Source: DATAES01 sp963721305
GTDB taxonomy: Bacteria > Actinomycetota > Acidimicrobiia > Acidimicrobiales > JACDCH01
NCBI GenBank assembly: GCA_963721305.1
Contig: CAVRIR010000004.1
Coordinates: 620,001-684,000, forward strand
DNA: 64,000 nucleotides
Reading direction: 5' to 3'
Under the pieces are notes generated by a model. That model ran no database searches. It saw only the letters and a program-made list of their open reading frames with translations, and was not told the DNA's origin. A program made the position numbers and the translations under genes. Positions 51,657-59,935 of this stretch are shown here, in pieces (within the stretch, counting starts at the first letter, position 1; each line of letters opens with the position of its first letter).

Positions 51657-52343
51657 GTGCAACAACCGCTGACGCCGGCGACCGGGTGGGGCGTTCTTCA
51701 CCTGTTCTGCAAGCCAGGCCCGCTCGCCGATCCGGAAGCGATCGTCGCGGCCGTGAAGTCGTGCGAGGCCGACGATCACCAGGTCATCACCGTGGCGTTG
51801 CTGGGGCACAAGGCCGACCTCGGGTTCATGGCGCTCGGCCCCGACCTCTGGCGCCTGCGCAGGCTGCAGAGCGATCTCGTCGCCGCCGGCCTCGACATGG
51901 TCGACTCATACGTCTCGCTCACCGAGGTGTCGGAGTACGCGCAGGGCGTTCCCGAGGAGTTGAAGCAGAGGCGCCTGTATCCGCAGCTGCCGCCCGAGGG
52001 CAAGCAGGCGTGGTGCTTCTATCCGATGTCAAAGCGCCGCAACATCGGCCAGAACTGGTACACGCTTCCGTACGACGAGCGCGACCAGTTGATGCGCGGC
52101 CACGGCAAGACGGGCCGCACGTTCGCCGGGCGGGTGCTGCAGCTCATCACCGGCTCGACCGGTCTCGACGACTGGGAGTGGGGCGTCACGTTGTTCGCCG
52201 AGCGTCCGGACGACCTGAAGGATGTCGTCTACACGATGCGGTTCGACGAGGCGTCGGCGACCTACGCCGAGTTCGGCACCTTCTACACCGGCATGGTCGC
52301 GCCGGTGGAAGAGCTGCTGGAGACTCTCGGACTTCGCGCGTGA
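51657..52343 (+). CDS. hemQ: Coproheme decarboxylase (HemQ/ChdC), chlorite dismutase family
   Basis: A 228-residue haem-binding enzyme finishing the coproporphyrin-dependent haem pathway of Gram-positives by oxidative decarboxylation of coproheme. WYTLPYDERDQLMRGHGKTGR (in segments) contains the catalytic Tyr and the proximal haem-ligand His, and WEWGVTLFA follows. The distal Arg of chlorite dismutases is not evident, supporting a decarboxylase rather than chlorite detoxification. GTG 51657. Confidence 0.9.
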   Translation: MQQPLTPATGWGVLHLFCKPGPLADPEAIVAAVKSCEADDHQVITVALLGHKADLGFMALGPDLWRLRRLQSDLVAAGLDMVDSYVSLTEVSEYAQGVPEELKQRRLYPQLPPEGKQAWCFYPMSKRRNIGQNWYTLPYDERDQLMRGHGKTGRTFAGRVLQLITGSTGLDDWEWGVTLFAERPDDLKDVVYTMRFDEASATYAEFGTFYTGMVAPVEELLETLGLRA

Positions 52344-53059
52344 ACGACGACGGGCAGCCGACCGATCTGCTCTTCCTGCGCGATGCCTACCTGACCGAGA
52401 CCGACGCGTCGGTCGTCGGCGTCGACGGTGTTCGCGTCGCGCTCGATCGAACGATCTTCTACCCGACCGGCGGCGGCCAGCCGCACGACACCGGAACGCT
52501 TGGCGACGCGCGGGTCCTCGACGTGCGCAAGGAAGGCGGCACCGTCTGGCACACGATCGAGGGCGCCGCGCCGGCGGTGGGTGACGCCGTCCTTCTGGCG
52601 GTCGACTGGGATCGCCGTCATGCACTCATGCGCACGCACACCGCGTTGCACGTGTTGTGCGGCGTCATCTGGAACGAGTGGGGCACCGCGGTCACAGGCG
52701 GCAACATGGAGCCGCTTTCGGCGCGGATGGACTTCGAGTTCGATCCGTTGCCCGGGGGCTTCGGTCCACGGGTCGAAGAGCTCGTCAACGACGAACTGAC
52801 CGCCGCCCGTCCGATCGAGGTCTCGTTCCTTCCGCGCGAGACCGCAGTCGAGGACGAGGACCTGATTCGCACCAAGGTCAACATGATCCCCGAGTCGGTC
52901 GCGGAGATCCGTGTCGTCGACATCGTCGGGCTCGACAAGCAGGCCGACGGCGGCACCCACGTGCGCAGCACGGACGAGGTCGGACGCATCCGTGTGGTGA
53001 AGACGGAGTCGAAGGGCAAAGGCAACAAGCGCATCCGCATCGAGGTGTTGGATGGGTGA
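52340..53059 (+). CDS. Alanyl-tRNA editing protein, AlaX-like
   Basis: A 239-residue protein related to the editing domain of alanyl-tRNA synthetase. FYPTGGGQPHDTG near the start and HxxxH in THTALHVLCG provide two zinc ligands. The third and fourth ligands, normally CGGTH, read ADGGTHVRST, so the Cys is replaced by Asp. It may still bind zinc. Starts at GTG 52340, overlapping hemQ by 4 nt. Likely removes Ser or Gly from mischarged tRNA-Ala. Confidence 0.82.
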   Translation: MNDDGQPTDLLFLRDAYLTETDASVVGVDGVRVALDRTIFYPTGGGQPHDTGTLGDARVLDVRKEGGTVWHTIEGAAPAVGDAVLLAVDWDRRHALMRTHTALHVLCGVIWNEWGTAVTGGNMEPLSARMDFEFDPLPGGFGPRVEELVNDELTAARPIEVSFLPRETAVEDEDLIRTKVNMIPESVAEIRVVDIVGLDKQADGGTHVRSTDEVGRIRVVKTESKGKGNKRIRIEVLDG

Positions 53060-53867
53060 CCTCGACGTGCTCCGGTCTCGGCTCCGTGAGCTCGACTCGG
53101 TCGTGGTCGCGTTCAGTGGTGGCGCGGACAGCGCGTTCCTCGCATGGATGGCGAACGACACGCTGGGTTCTTCGCGAGTGGTGGCGGCCACCGCGGTGTC
53201 GCCGTCGCTGGCCGGCGAAGAACGCGACGACTGCCGTGCACTCGCCAGTGAGTGGTCGCTCCCCTGGCTCGAGGTCGAGACCGACGAGATGGAACAGGCG
53301 GCCTACCGCGTCAACGACGGCGACCGTTGTTACTGGTGCAAGGCGTCGTTGATGGACGCGCTCGAGCCGCTGGCCGAGTCGACCGGCGCGACGATCGCGC
53401 TCGGGGTCAACGTCGACGATCTCGGAGATCATCGTCCTGGCCAGCGCGCCGCGGGAGAGCGGGGCGCGGTGTTCCCGTTGGTCGACGCCGGCTTCACCAA
53501 GGCCGACGTGCGCGCCTGGTCGAAGCAGCTCGGACTTCGGACGTGGGACAAGCCGGCCGCGGCTTGTCTCGCGTCACGCGTGCCCTATGGGACGACGGTG
53601 AGCGTCGAGGTGCTGTCGCGCGTCGAACGCGCAGAACGCGGCCTGCACGCCCTCGGCTTCCGTGATGTGCGCGTCCGTCACTACGAGGACTCGGCGCGCA
53701 TCGAGGTGCCGATCGATGATCTGTCGGCAGCCCTCGCGCGCCGTGCGGATGTCATCGCCGTGGTGAAGGCCGCGGGTTACCGGTACGTCACGCTCGACCT
53801 CGAAGGGCTGCGCTCCGGCAACCTCAACGCCGCGCTCGTCAACGAGTCGCCGCAGCGTCACTCATAA
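53052..53867 (+). CDS. larE: ATP-dependent sacrificial sulfur transferase LarE
   Basis: A 271-residue PP-loop enzyme. FSGGADSAF is the ATP pyrophosphatase loop, and GDRCYWCKASL and AAACLASRVPYG contain conserved cysteines, the latter matching the sacrificial Cys of Lactobacillus LarE used for the nickel-pincer cofactor. LarB and LarC are not adjacent, so it may act on another sulfurated product. It overlaps AlaX by 8 nt. Confidence 0.88.
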   Translation: MGDLDVLRSRLRELDSVVVAFSGGADSAFLAWMANDTLGSSRVVAATAVSPSLAGEERDDCRALASEWSLPWLEVETDEMEQAAYRVNDGDRCYWCKASLMDALEPLAESTGATIALGVNVDDLGDHRPGQRAAGERGAVFPLVDAGFTKADVRAWSKQLGLRTWDKPAAACLASRVPYGTTVSVEVLSRVERAERGLHALGFRDVRVRHYEDSARIEVPIDDLSAALARRADVIAVVKAAGYRYVTLDLEGLRSGNLNAALVNESPQRHS

Positions 53868-54145
53868 GGCGTCCATGTCGGGAACGAGATGTGCTCGACG
53901 TCGAGCCGCGTCGTGATGCGACCCCTCGCCACCAGCTCGTGCAGGCAGGGTCGAGCCACCTCGATACCGAGCATGCGGATGTAATCCGCAACGGGCAGCA
54001 GGAGCGGTCCGGCTTCGGCATCGGCATCTCCCGGCCGGAGCAGCGCATCGACCTCGAGCGTGGGACGGCAGGGATTCGACAGGTCCAAGGGCAAGCACTG
54101 GTACACGATCCCTTCGAACACCGATTGCGCCAGGATCCTCACCAT
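53858..54145 (-). CDS. Hypothetical protein
   Basis: A 95-residue protein beginning MVRILAQSVFEGIVYQC with the segment PLLLPVADYIRMLGIEVARP in its second half. It starts 7 bp from the divergent gene at 54153 and ends overlapping larE by 10 bp. No family recognised. Protein-like composition and the tidy divergent start favour a real gene. Confidence 0.5.
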   Translation of the reverse strand: MVRILAQSVFEGIVYQCLPLDLSNPCRPTLEVDALLRPGDADAEAGPLLLPVADYIRMLGIEVARPCLHELVARGRITTRLDVEHISFPTWTPYE

Positions 54146-54152
54146 CGAAAGG

Positions 54153-54647
54153 ATGGTCGCGATGCCGTCCGAGGCCAACCCCGACGACCAGCGGCGATTC
54201 GAGGAGCTGACGAGCACGCTGGTGCTCGGCATCGACGAGGTGCTCGCGGACTGGGTCGTGCGTTGCGTACGCGATCGTCTCGTCGCGTGGTCGGGAGCCG
54301 CGGATCCGAAGCTGCTCGACCAAGCGCACGCGGTCGGTCAACAGGCGCGTGTCGAGGTGGGGTCTGAGCTGCGAGCACTGCTCGCGCTCGACGTCGACGA
54401 GCAACGCGCGAACCCCTTGTCCGTGTTGCGCGGCGCGGTGCGCTACCCGACGGCGGTGCTACGCGAGGCGGGGGTGCCGCCCGTGCAGCGCGACGAGTTC
54501 GCCGAGCGCGCCTTCCCGGACGATGTCTACGACCTCGCGCCGGCGACGTTCGACGATGTCGATCCGTCCTTGCACGACGCTGGCCTGGAGTGGGGCGCGG
54601 CGAAGGCGCACATCCACCTCACCCGCCGTCGCCCCGAGCGTCGGTGA
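54153..54647 (+). CDS. Hypothetical helical protein
   Basis: A 164-residue alpha-helical protein (DDQRRFEELTSTLVLGIDEVL near the start in segments). The C-terminal half contains AVLREAGVPPVQRDEFAER and DDVYDLAPATFDDVDPSL. No known domain could be named. AAAGG before ATG 54153 may be the ribosome-binding site. Its 3' end overlaps the converging acetyltransferase gene by 29 bp. Confidence 0.65.
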   Translation: MVAMPSEANPDDQRRFEELTSTLVLGIDEVLADWVVRCVRDRLVAWSGAADPKLLDQAHAVGQQARVEVGSELRALLALDVDEQRANPLSVLRGAVRYPTAVLREAGVPPVQRDEFAERAFPDDVYDLAPATFDDVDPSLHDAGLEWGAAKAHIHLTRRRPERR

Positions 54648-55089
54648 ATCGCCAGCCGAGCATCACCTGGTCGCCCTCGTCGAGCGCGCCGGCAGAGGTG
54701 TACGTGGCGAGCGCGGCGGTGTTGGTTCGGTCCGTCAGAACCCACATGCCGTAGCAGCCGCGCCCCGCGGCGCGTTCGGCAAGGGCGGCGACGAGTGAGC
54801 GTCCGATACCACGACCCCGAAAGCGCTCGTCGACGCCGAGCTCGTAGAGGAACATCTCGGTCCCCTTGTCCGGATGGGTCATCTCGACGCCGGATACGAA
54901 CCCGGCCGCGACGCCGTCCTCGTACGCGATGCAGAGGTGATGGCCGTCGTGCGCGAGGAACTCGCGCGTCCACTCGATGCTCGCGGCATGGTCGAACAGT
55001 GGTGACGCATCCAGCACGAGCTCGGCGTCGCCCGTATCCATCCACCGCAACACGCCGTCGATGATGGCATCGCCCGGGCGATGTGTCAT
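54619..55089 (-). CDS. GNAT-family N-acetyltransferase (AAC(3)-I-like)
   Basis: A 156-residue acetyltransferase with the acetyl-CoA loop RFRGRGIGRSLVAAL and the YEDGVAAGFVSG and EMFLYELGVDE strands. The sequence resembles aminoglycoside 3-N-acetyltransferase-I-type proteins as well as housekeeping GNATs; a resistance role should not be assumed. ATG 55089. Confidence 0.85.
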   Translation of the reverse strand: MTHRPGDAIIDGVLRWMDTGDAELVLDASPLFDHAASIEWTREFLAHDGHHLCIAYEDGVAAGFVSGVEMTHPDKGTEMFLYELGVDERFRGRGIGRSLVAALAERAAGRGCYGMWVLTDRTNTAALATYTSAGALDEGDQVMLGWRFTDARGDGG

Positions 55090-55137
55090 CGAGGGGATGA
55101 CGGGACGCCCAAGCGGCGCGGCGCGGTTGCGGGACAG

Positions 55138-55596
55138 TTAGTGCGGCTCCCAGGCGTCGGGATCGTCGGCGAGCGCGTCGACGTCGGGGGGCAGCTTGCC
55201 GGAGACGAGGTCCGCCACGGTGACGGCTTCGAGCACGGATCGGAGGCTGGCGCGCACCGACACCCACATCCGTTGCAAGGGGATCGCCTTGCCCTCGAAC
55301 TCGACTTCTTCGGGACGCAAACCCCGCACGTTGGCGAGCGGTCCCTCGACCGCCCGGATCAGCTCGGCGACCGTGACCTCGTCGGCGGGGCGCGCCAGCC
55401 AGTAACCGCCTTCGGCGCCCCGTTGGCTACCGACCAGCCCGGACCGCTTGAGCTCGCCCAGGATGTTCTCGAGGTACTTGATCGGTATGCCCTGCTCGCG
55501 GGCGATCCGTTCGCCCTTGATGGGATTGCTGCGGTCGGCCTCGGCCAGTTCGATCGCGGCACGAACCGTGTAGTCGACCTTCGCCGTCACCCGCAC
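55138..55596 (-). CDS. Rrf2-family transcriptional regulator
   Basis: A 152-residue winged-helix protein. MRVTAKVDYTVRAAIELA and IAREQGIPIKYLENILGEL form the HTH, and GSQRGAEGGYWLARP is the wing. The family's iron-sulfur ligands (three cysteines near residue 95-110) are absent, with no cysteine at all, so it resembles cysteine-free members responding to a small molecule or a partner protein. It is followed by a small Cys-rich gene and lies divergent from a flavin oxidoreductase. Confidence 0.88.
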   Translation of the reverse strand: MRVTAKVDYTVRAAIELAEADRSNPIKGERIAREQGIPIKYLENILGELKRSGLVGSQRGAEGGYWLARPADEVTVAELIRAVEGPLANVRGLRPEEVEFEGKAIPLQRMWVSVRASLRSVLEAVTVADLVSGKLPPDVDALADDPDAWEPH

Positions 55597-55605
55597 TGCT
55601 GACTT

Positions 55606-55797
55606 CTACTCCTCGTCGTCGTCACGCTCGAACCGCTGCCACCCGGCGTCGGCGATCGAACGGCTCTCGAAGAAGATGCAGTGCTCGGGACAGGCGAACG
55701 GCGCCGTGTCGTTGGCGTCGACGCGACAACGCTGCACCACTTCGCCCGACCCGACGGTTCGCGTCGAGTAGTGCCGGCAGTCCTCGCGTACGGCCAC
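55606..55797 (-). CDS. Small four-cysteine protein
   Basis: A 63-residue protein with four cysteines (REDCRHYST, VVQRCRVDAND, APFACPEHCIFFES) spaced like a small zinc or iron-sulfur ribbon, followed by an acidic tail. Starts at GTG 55797. It lies upstream of the Rrf2 gene on the same strand and is divergent from the flavin oxidoreductase. A similar conserved Cys motif is seen in uncharacterised actinobacterial proteins; function unknown. Confidence 0.6.
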   Translation of the reverse strand: MAVREDCRHYSTRTVGSGEVVQRCRVDANDTAPFACPEHCIFFESRSIADAGWQRFERDDDEE

Positions 55798-55848
55798 GGC
55801 GCACAGTCTTGCAGTCCGTCCTCGGATGGTTGCGTAGTCTCGGGGCCC

Positions 55849-57186
55849 GTGGCGACTCGGCTCGCGATCATCGGGGGCGACGCCGGTGGTATGGCGGCCG
55901 CCACTCAGGCTCGGCGACTCGACCCGTCACTCGAGATCGTCGCCTTCGAGAAGACGCCGTGGACCAGTTACTCGGCCTGCGGCATCCCCTACGTCGTGAG
56001 CGGCGAGGTCGAGTCCATCGACCAACTCGTGGCCCGCTCGCCGCAGGAGCACAGAGATCGCTCGCTGATCGACGTGCGCCTTCGCCACGAGGTCATGGGG
56101 ATCGATCTCGCCGCAGGCCGGCTCGAGGTCCGGGATCATGGACACGGTCGGACGATCCAGGTCCCCTTCGACGTGCTGGTCCTCGGCATGGGAGCACGTC
56201 CGATCCGCCCCGACCTTCCGGGCATCGGCTTGCCCTTCGTGCACGGCGTGCAGACGCTGGCGGATGCGACCGACCTGCTGCACGCCGCGGAGACCCATGC
56301 GTGCCGGGACGTGGTCGTCGTCGGCGGCGGCTACATCGGCCTCGAGCTGGCCGAAGCCTTCGTCGAGCGTCGGAGCAACGTGACCCTGGTCGAGGGCCGG
56401 CCCCACGTCATGGGAACGCTCGATCCCGACATGGCCGAGCCCATCGAGGAGGCCATGCGCAAGCTCGGCATCGACGTCCGGCTCGGTACGAAGGTGACGG
56501 GCTTCGAATCCGGCGCGGTGCACACGGACAACGGAACGATCCGGGCCGATCTCGTGATCCTCGGCATCGGCGTCGAGCCCAACAGCGAGCTCGCGGCCGA
56601 CGCGGGCATCGAGCTGGGTGTACGCCGCTCGGTGCGGGTCGACCGCCGACAACGCACGAGCGCGCCGGACGTGTGGGCTGCAGGCGATTGCGCGGAGTCC
56701 TTCCATATCGTCAGCCGTCGTCCCGTCCACGTCGCGCTCGGCACCGTCGCCAACCGCCAGGCACGCGTCGCGGGGAGCAACATCGGTGGCCGCTACGCCA
56801 CGTTCCCAGGTGTGCTCGGTACGGCGATCACGCGCGTGTGCGGAACCGAGATCGCGCGCACCGGCCTCAACGAACGAGAAGCGGCGGAGGCCGCGTTCGA
56901 ATACGTCGTGGCCGCCATCGACAGCACCACGTCGTCGAGGTACATGCCCAATCCGCCGAAGATCACGGTGAAGCTGCTCGCCGAGCGGGGGACCGGACGC
57001 CTCATCGGCGCGCAGATCCTCGGGGGACGAGGAGCAGCCAAGCGGATCGACGTGGCGGCGGCGGCGATCACTGCGGAGATGGACGCACAGCAGCTCGTCG
57101 ATCTCGACTTCGGTTACGCCCCGCCGGTCAGCTCCGTATGGGATCCCCTCGCGACAGCGGCTCGCGTGATTCTGTCCAAGCTCTGA
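55849..57186 (+). CDS. Pyridine nucleotide-disulfide oxidoreductase (CoA-disulfide reductase / NADH oxidase-like)
   Basis: A 445-residue flavoenzyme. IIGGDAGGMAAATQARRL (FAD), YSACGIPYVVSG with the single redox cysteine of the SxxCG class, VVVVGGGYIGLELAEAF (NAD(P)H), VWAAGDCAE and a C-terminal dimerisation domain are present. This class reduces CoA disulfide, polysulfide or oxygen. GTG 55849. The divergent Rrf2 gene suggests redox control. A hairpin repeat follows its stop. Confidence 0.86.
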   Translation: MATRLAIIGGDAGGMAAATQARRLDPSLEIVAFEKTPWTSYSACGIPYVVSGEVESIDQLVARSPQEHRDRSLIDVRLRHEVMGIDLAAGRLEVRDHGHGRTIQVPFDVLVLGMGARPIRPDLPGIGLPFVHGVQTLADATDLLHAAETHACRDVVVVGGGYIGLELAEAFVERRSNVTLVEGRPHVMGTLDPDMAEPIEEAMRKLGIDVRLGTKVTGFESGAVHTDNGTIRADLVILGIGVEPNSELAADAGIELGVRRSVRVDRRQRTSAPDVWAAGDCAESFHIVSRRPVHVALGTVANRQARVAGSNIGGRYATFPGVLGTAITRVCGTEIARTGLNEREAAEAAFEYVVAAIDSTTSSRYMPNPPKITVKLLAERGTGRLIGAQILGGRGAAKRIDVAAAAITAEMDAQQLVDLDFGYAPPVSSVWDPLATAARVILSKL

Positions 57187-57205
57187 TCACGTCGCCGCGC
57201 CCTGC

Positions 57206-57255
57206 GAATGTTGGATGGAAACGGGCGCCAGGGCACCCGTTTCTCCCCTGAATTC
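57206..57255 (+). repeat. Dispersed hairpin repeat, copy 3
   Basis: GAATGTTGGATG at 57206, a stem of GAAACGGGCGCC with GGCACCCGTTTC carrying one C-A mismatch, and GAATTC at 57250-57255. It separates two genes on the same strand, so it may act as an internal terminator. Confidence 0.85.
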
Positions 57256-57287
57256 GACGTCTTCATCGCCGGGATAGGTTGAGCCCG

Positions 57288-57989
57288 ATGCCCGAAACGG
57301 ACGGCGACGACGCGCCGCGGCGCGCGACGACACAAGACCTGCATCGCTGGGCGGAAGCGCTGTCCGGCATCGCCCGCACCGGTCTCGGCTTCACCGAGAA
57401 CCTGTACGAGCGCGAGCGGTTCGAGGAGGTCCTCGCGGTCGCGGCGGACATCGCTCACGCCGCCGGCGGTGGCGACTTCGATCACGAGCACAAGGTCGAG
57501 GAGTGGCTCGGCATGGTCGGCGAAGGTGTCCCCGGCTACGTCACGCCCAAGGTCGCGGTTGCCGCGATCGTCGGCAACGACAAGGAGGAGATCCTCCTCG
57601 TGCAGCGGTCCGACTCGCTCGTGTGGCTGTACCCGACCGGATGGGCGGACATCGGATACTCACCGGCCGAGGTCGCGGTCAAGGAAGTGCACGAAGAGAC
57701 GGGCATCGACATCGAAGTCGTCCGCATGATCGGTGTGCTCGACGGCCTACGCCTCGGGTTCACGCGGATCCCGATGTACCTGTTGCTCTTCCACTGCCGT
57801 GCCATCGGCGGCGATCTCGCGGCTCACCCGCTGGAGTGCGCCGACGTGGGCTGGTTCGCACAGGACGAGCTGCCGTGGCCGCTCGCCGGATTTCCACGTT
57901 GGGGCGACGTCGCCTTCGCCGCCATTCGGGGCGAGAAGATCGAGCCGCTCTTCGACGAACCGCGCGACAAACCCTGGCTCAGTCACTGA
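57288..57989 (+). CDS. NUDIX hydrolase
   Basis: A 233-residue protein. An N-terminal helical domain (HRWAEALSGIARTGLGF) of the type preceding NUDIX domains in ADP-ribose pyrophosphatase-like proteins is followed by GWADIGYSPAEVAVKEV and HEETGI, the NUDIX box with Lys replacing the usual Arg of REUxEE. ATG 57288 is preferred over TTG 57279. The substrate is a nucleoside diphosphate derivative. Confidence 0.86.
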   Translation: MPETDGDDAPRRATTQDLHRWAEALSGIARTGLGFTENLYERERFEEVLAVAADIAHAAGGGDFDHEHKVEEWLGMVGEGVPGYVTPKVAVAAIVGNDKEEILLVQRSDSLVWLYPTGWADIGYSPAEVAVKEVHEETGIDIEVVRMIGVLDGLRLGFTRIPMYLLLFHCRAIGGDLAAHPLECADVGWFAQDELPWPLAGFPRWGDVAFAAIRGEKIEPLFDEPRDKPWLSH

Positions 57990-58452
57990 GTTGTTCGAAG
58001 AGCGCGTCGGCGATCGAGATCGCGCCGCGCGAGCGCTCCCATTCGTCACCTATCGCCTCGTGATCGACCAGGCCGCTGCGATCGGGCTCGATTCCGAGAG
58101 CTGCCTCCGCGGCAGCGGCGAGCGGTGCCGGTTCGATCTCTTCATCGTCGTACGCGGCGAACACCTCGAGTCCGTCCCACAATGACTCGAGCGGCGCAGG
58201 AAGCTCGGCGCCCGTCTCGATCGCGAGTGCGACGGACGTGAAGACCTCGTACGTGTCGAGCGCGGCAGGCTTCCGGTAGGCCGCGACCGGATGCAGTCGC
58301 CATTCGAGCGTGACGCCGCCGGGTCCGTCGTCGCGCAGCCACGTCTGTGATCCGTTGACGTAGGCGTCGACCGGTTCGCCGAACCGTTCGTCGAGCGCGA
58401 CGATGACCGCGGCCGTGGCGCGCCACACCGAGGTCGAGGAGCGGCGAGGCAC
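57979..58452 (-). CDS. Hypothetical protein
   Basis: A 157-residue protein from GTG 58452 with the conserved-looking core VWRATAAVIVALDERFGEP, SQTWLRDDGPGGVTLEWRLH and LDTYEVFTSVALAIETG. No family could be named. It ends overlapping the NUDIX stop by 11 bp in a convergent layout and lies divergent from the metallopeptidase gene, 31 bp apart. Confidence 0.6.
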   Translation of the reverse strand: MPRRSSTSVWRATAAVIVALDERFGEPVDAYVNGSQTWLRDDGPGGVTLEWRLHPVAAYRKPAALDTYEVFTSVALAIETGAELPAPLESLWDGLEVFAAYDDEEIEPAPLAAAAEAALGIEPDRSGLVDHEAIGDEWERSRGAISIADALFEQLSD

Positions 58453-58483
58453 GGGCGCACCGTAGCTCTGCCACGATTCCTCG

Positions 58484-59914
58484 ATGCGTCGGTGGGTCGC
58501 GCTCCTTGCCGCTGTCGAGGCAGTGGCGCTGTGCGGTTGCCACGACGGCGCGCGCCCCATCGCTGCTGCCTCATCGTCTCCGGCGTCGCTTTCGTCGGCG
58601 CCCCCGTCCACCACGACGACACTCCCGGCGACCACGACGACGGTCAGCCCGTTGTCGTCCATCCCCGGTTGCCCCGATCCGGGCCCGCTCGCCGAGCCCG
58701 ATCCTCATCGCCCTCGGTACGAGGCGACCGTCACCGTCGACCCACCCTCGTCGACGGTGAGCGGCTCGGTGCTCGTGACCTTCACGCCAGACCTGCCGAT
58801 CAACGAGATGATCTTCCGCTTGTGGCCGAACGCTCCGGTCCCAGCGGCGAGCGGCGCGCACATGACCGTCGATCAGGTCACCGACGGATCGACCGGTGCC
58901 GCGCTCGCCACCAACGTGACGGACTCGACGACGGTGCACGTCGCGACGAGCGCCGCAGCGGGTGCGACCGTCGTCGTGCGGCTGGCGTTCACGCTGACGG
59001 TCCCCGGCAACGACAACGATCGTGTCGCGCACGGCAGCGACACGATGAGGCTCGGGTCGTTCCTTCCATTGCTCGCGTGGGAGCCGGGCGTCGGTTGGGC
59101 GACGGAACCATCGACTGCGATCCATGGCGAGACGGCGACGTCACCGGTTGCGGACTACGACGTCGCGGTGACGGCGCCACCGGGATACGACGTGCTCGGC
59201 ACCGGCGTGCACGGCGACGACGGACGTTGGCGCGCGTCCGCCGTGCGCGACGTCGCGTTCAGCGTCGGTCACTTCAAGATCGCCGAGCAGGACGTGGCCG
59301 GCGTCCACGTCACCGTCGGCGTCGATCGGTCGGTCAACGAGGATCCGCACCACGACCTCGCGCTCATCGCGGATGCGTTGCCGAACTACGAGTCACGGTT
59401 CGGCGCGTTCCCGTGGCCCGTCTACACGGTGGCGATGACGCCAGGGCTCACGGGTGGCATCGAGTTCCCCTTGCACGTGATGCAAGGACCAGGGTCCGAG
59501 GACCGATCCGTCGTCCACGAGCTCGCGCACCAGTGGTTCTACTCGCTCGTCGGCAATGACCAAGCGCGTGATCCGTGGCTCGACGAGTCGCTCGCGTCCT
59601 ACGCCGAGTTCGTGCAGGTCGGATCGCTGGCGCGGCACGCCGACGACCTCATCCCGCGGGCGGTGCGCGGGCACGCCGGTGATCCGATGACGTTCTGGGA
59701 CGACCACGGATCCGACTACTACGAAGGGCTGTACGTGCAGGGCGCCAATGCGGTCGCGTCCCTCGGAACGGTGGATCAGGTCGATTGCGCGCTACGCCAG
59801 TACGTCGCGCACAACGCATTTCGCATCGCCACGCCCGCAGATGCCCTTGCCGCGCTCACATCGGTGTTCCCGAACGCGGTGTCCGCACTCGCGCCGGCAG
59901 GATTGCATCCTTGA
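58484..59914 (+). CDS. Lipoprotein M1-family metallopeptidase
   Basis: A 476-residue secreted lipoprotein. A signal peptide ends at the lipobox LCGC (about residues 16-19), followed by a Ser/Thr/Pro linker. The catalytic domain has HELAHQWF with a third ligand Glu 18 residues on in DESLASY, the M1 (gluzincin) pattern. GAMEN, the usual exopeptidase motif, is GGIEF here. An aminopeptidase on the outer surface of the membrane is likely. Confidence 0.86.
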   Translation: MRRWVALLAAVEAVALCGCHDGARPIAAASSSPASLSSAPPSTTTTLPATTTTVSPLSSIPGCPDPGPLAEPDPHRPRYEATVTVDPPSSTVSGSVLVTFTPDLPINEMIFRLWPNAPVPAASGAHMTVDQVTDGSTGAALATNVTDSTTVHVATSAAAGATVVVRLAFTLTVPGNDNDRVAHGSDTMRLGSFLPLLAWEPGVGWATEPSTAIHGETATSPVADYDVAVTAPPGYDVLGTGVHGDDGRWRASAVRDVAFSVGHFKIAEQDVAGVHVTVGVDRSVNEDPHHDLALIADALPNYESRFGAFPWPVYTVAMTPGLTGGIEFPLHVMQGPGSEDRSVVHELAHQWFYSLVGNDQARDPWLDESLASYAEFVQVGSLARHADDLIPRAVRGHAGDPMTFWDDHGSDYYEGLYVQGANAVASLGTVDQVDCALRQYVAHNAFRIATPADALAALTSVFPNAVSALAPAGLHP

Positions 59915-59935
59915 TCGAGTCGTAAGGTTCGCGCC

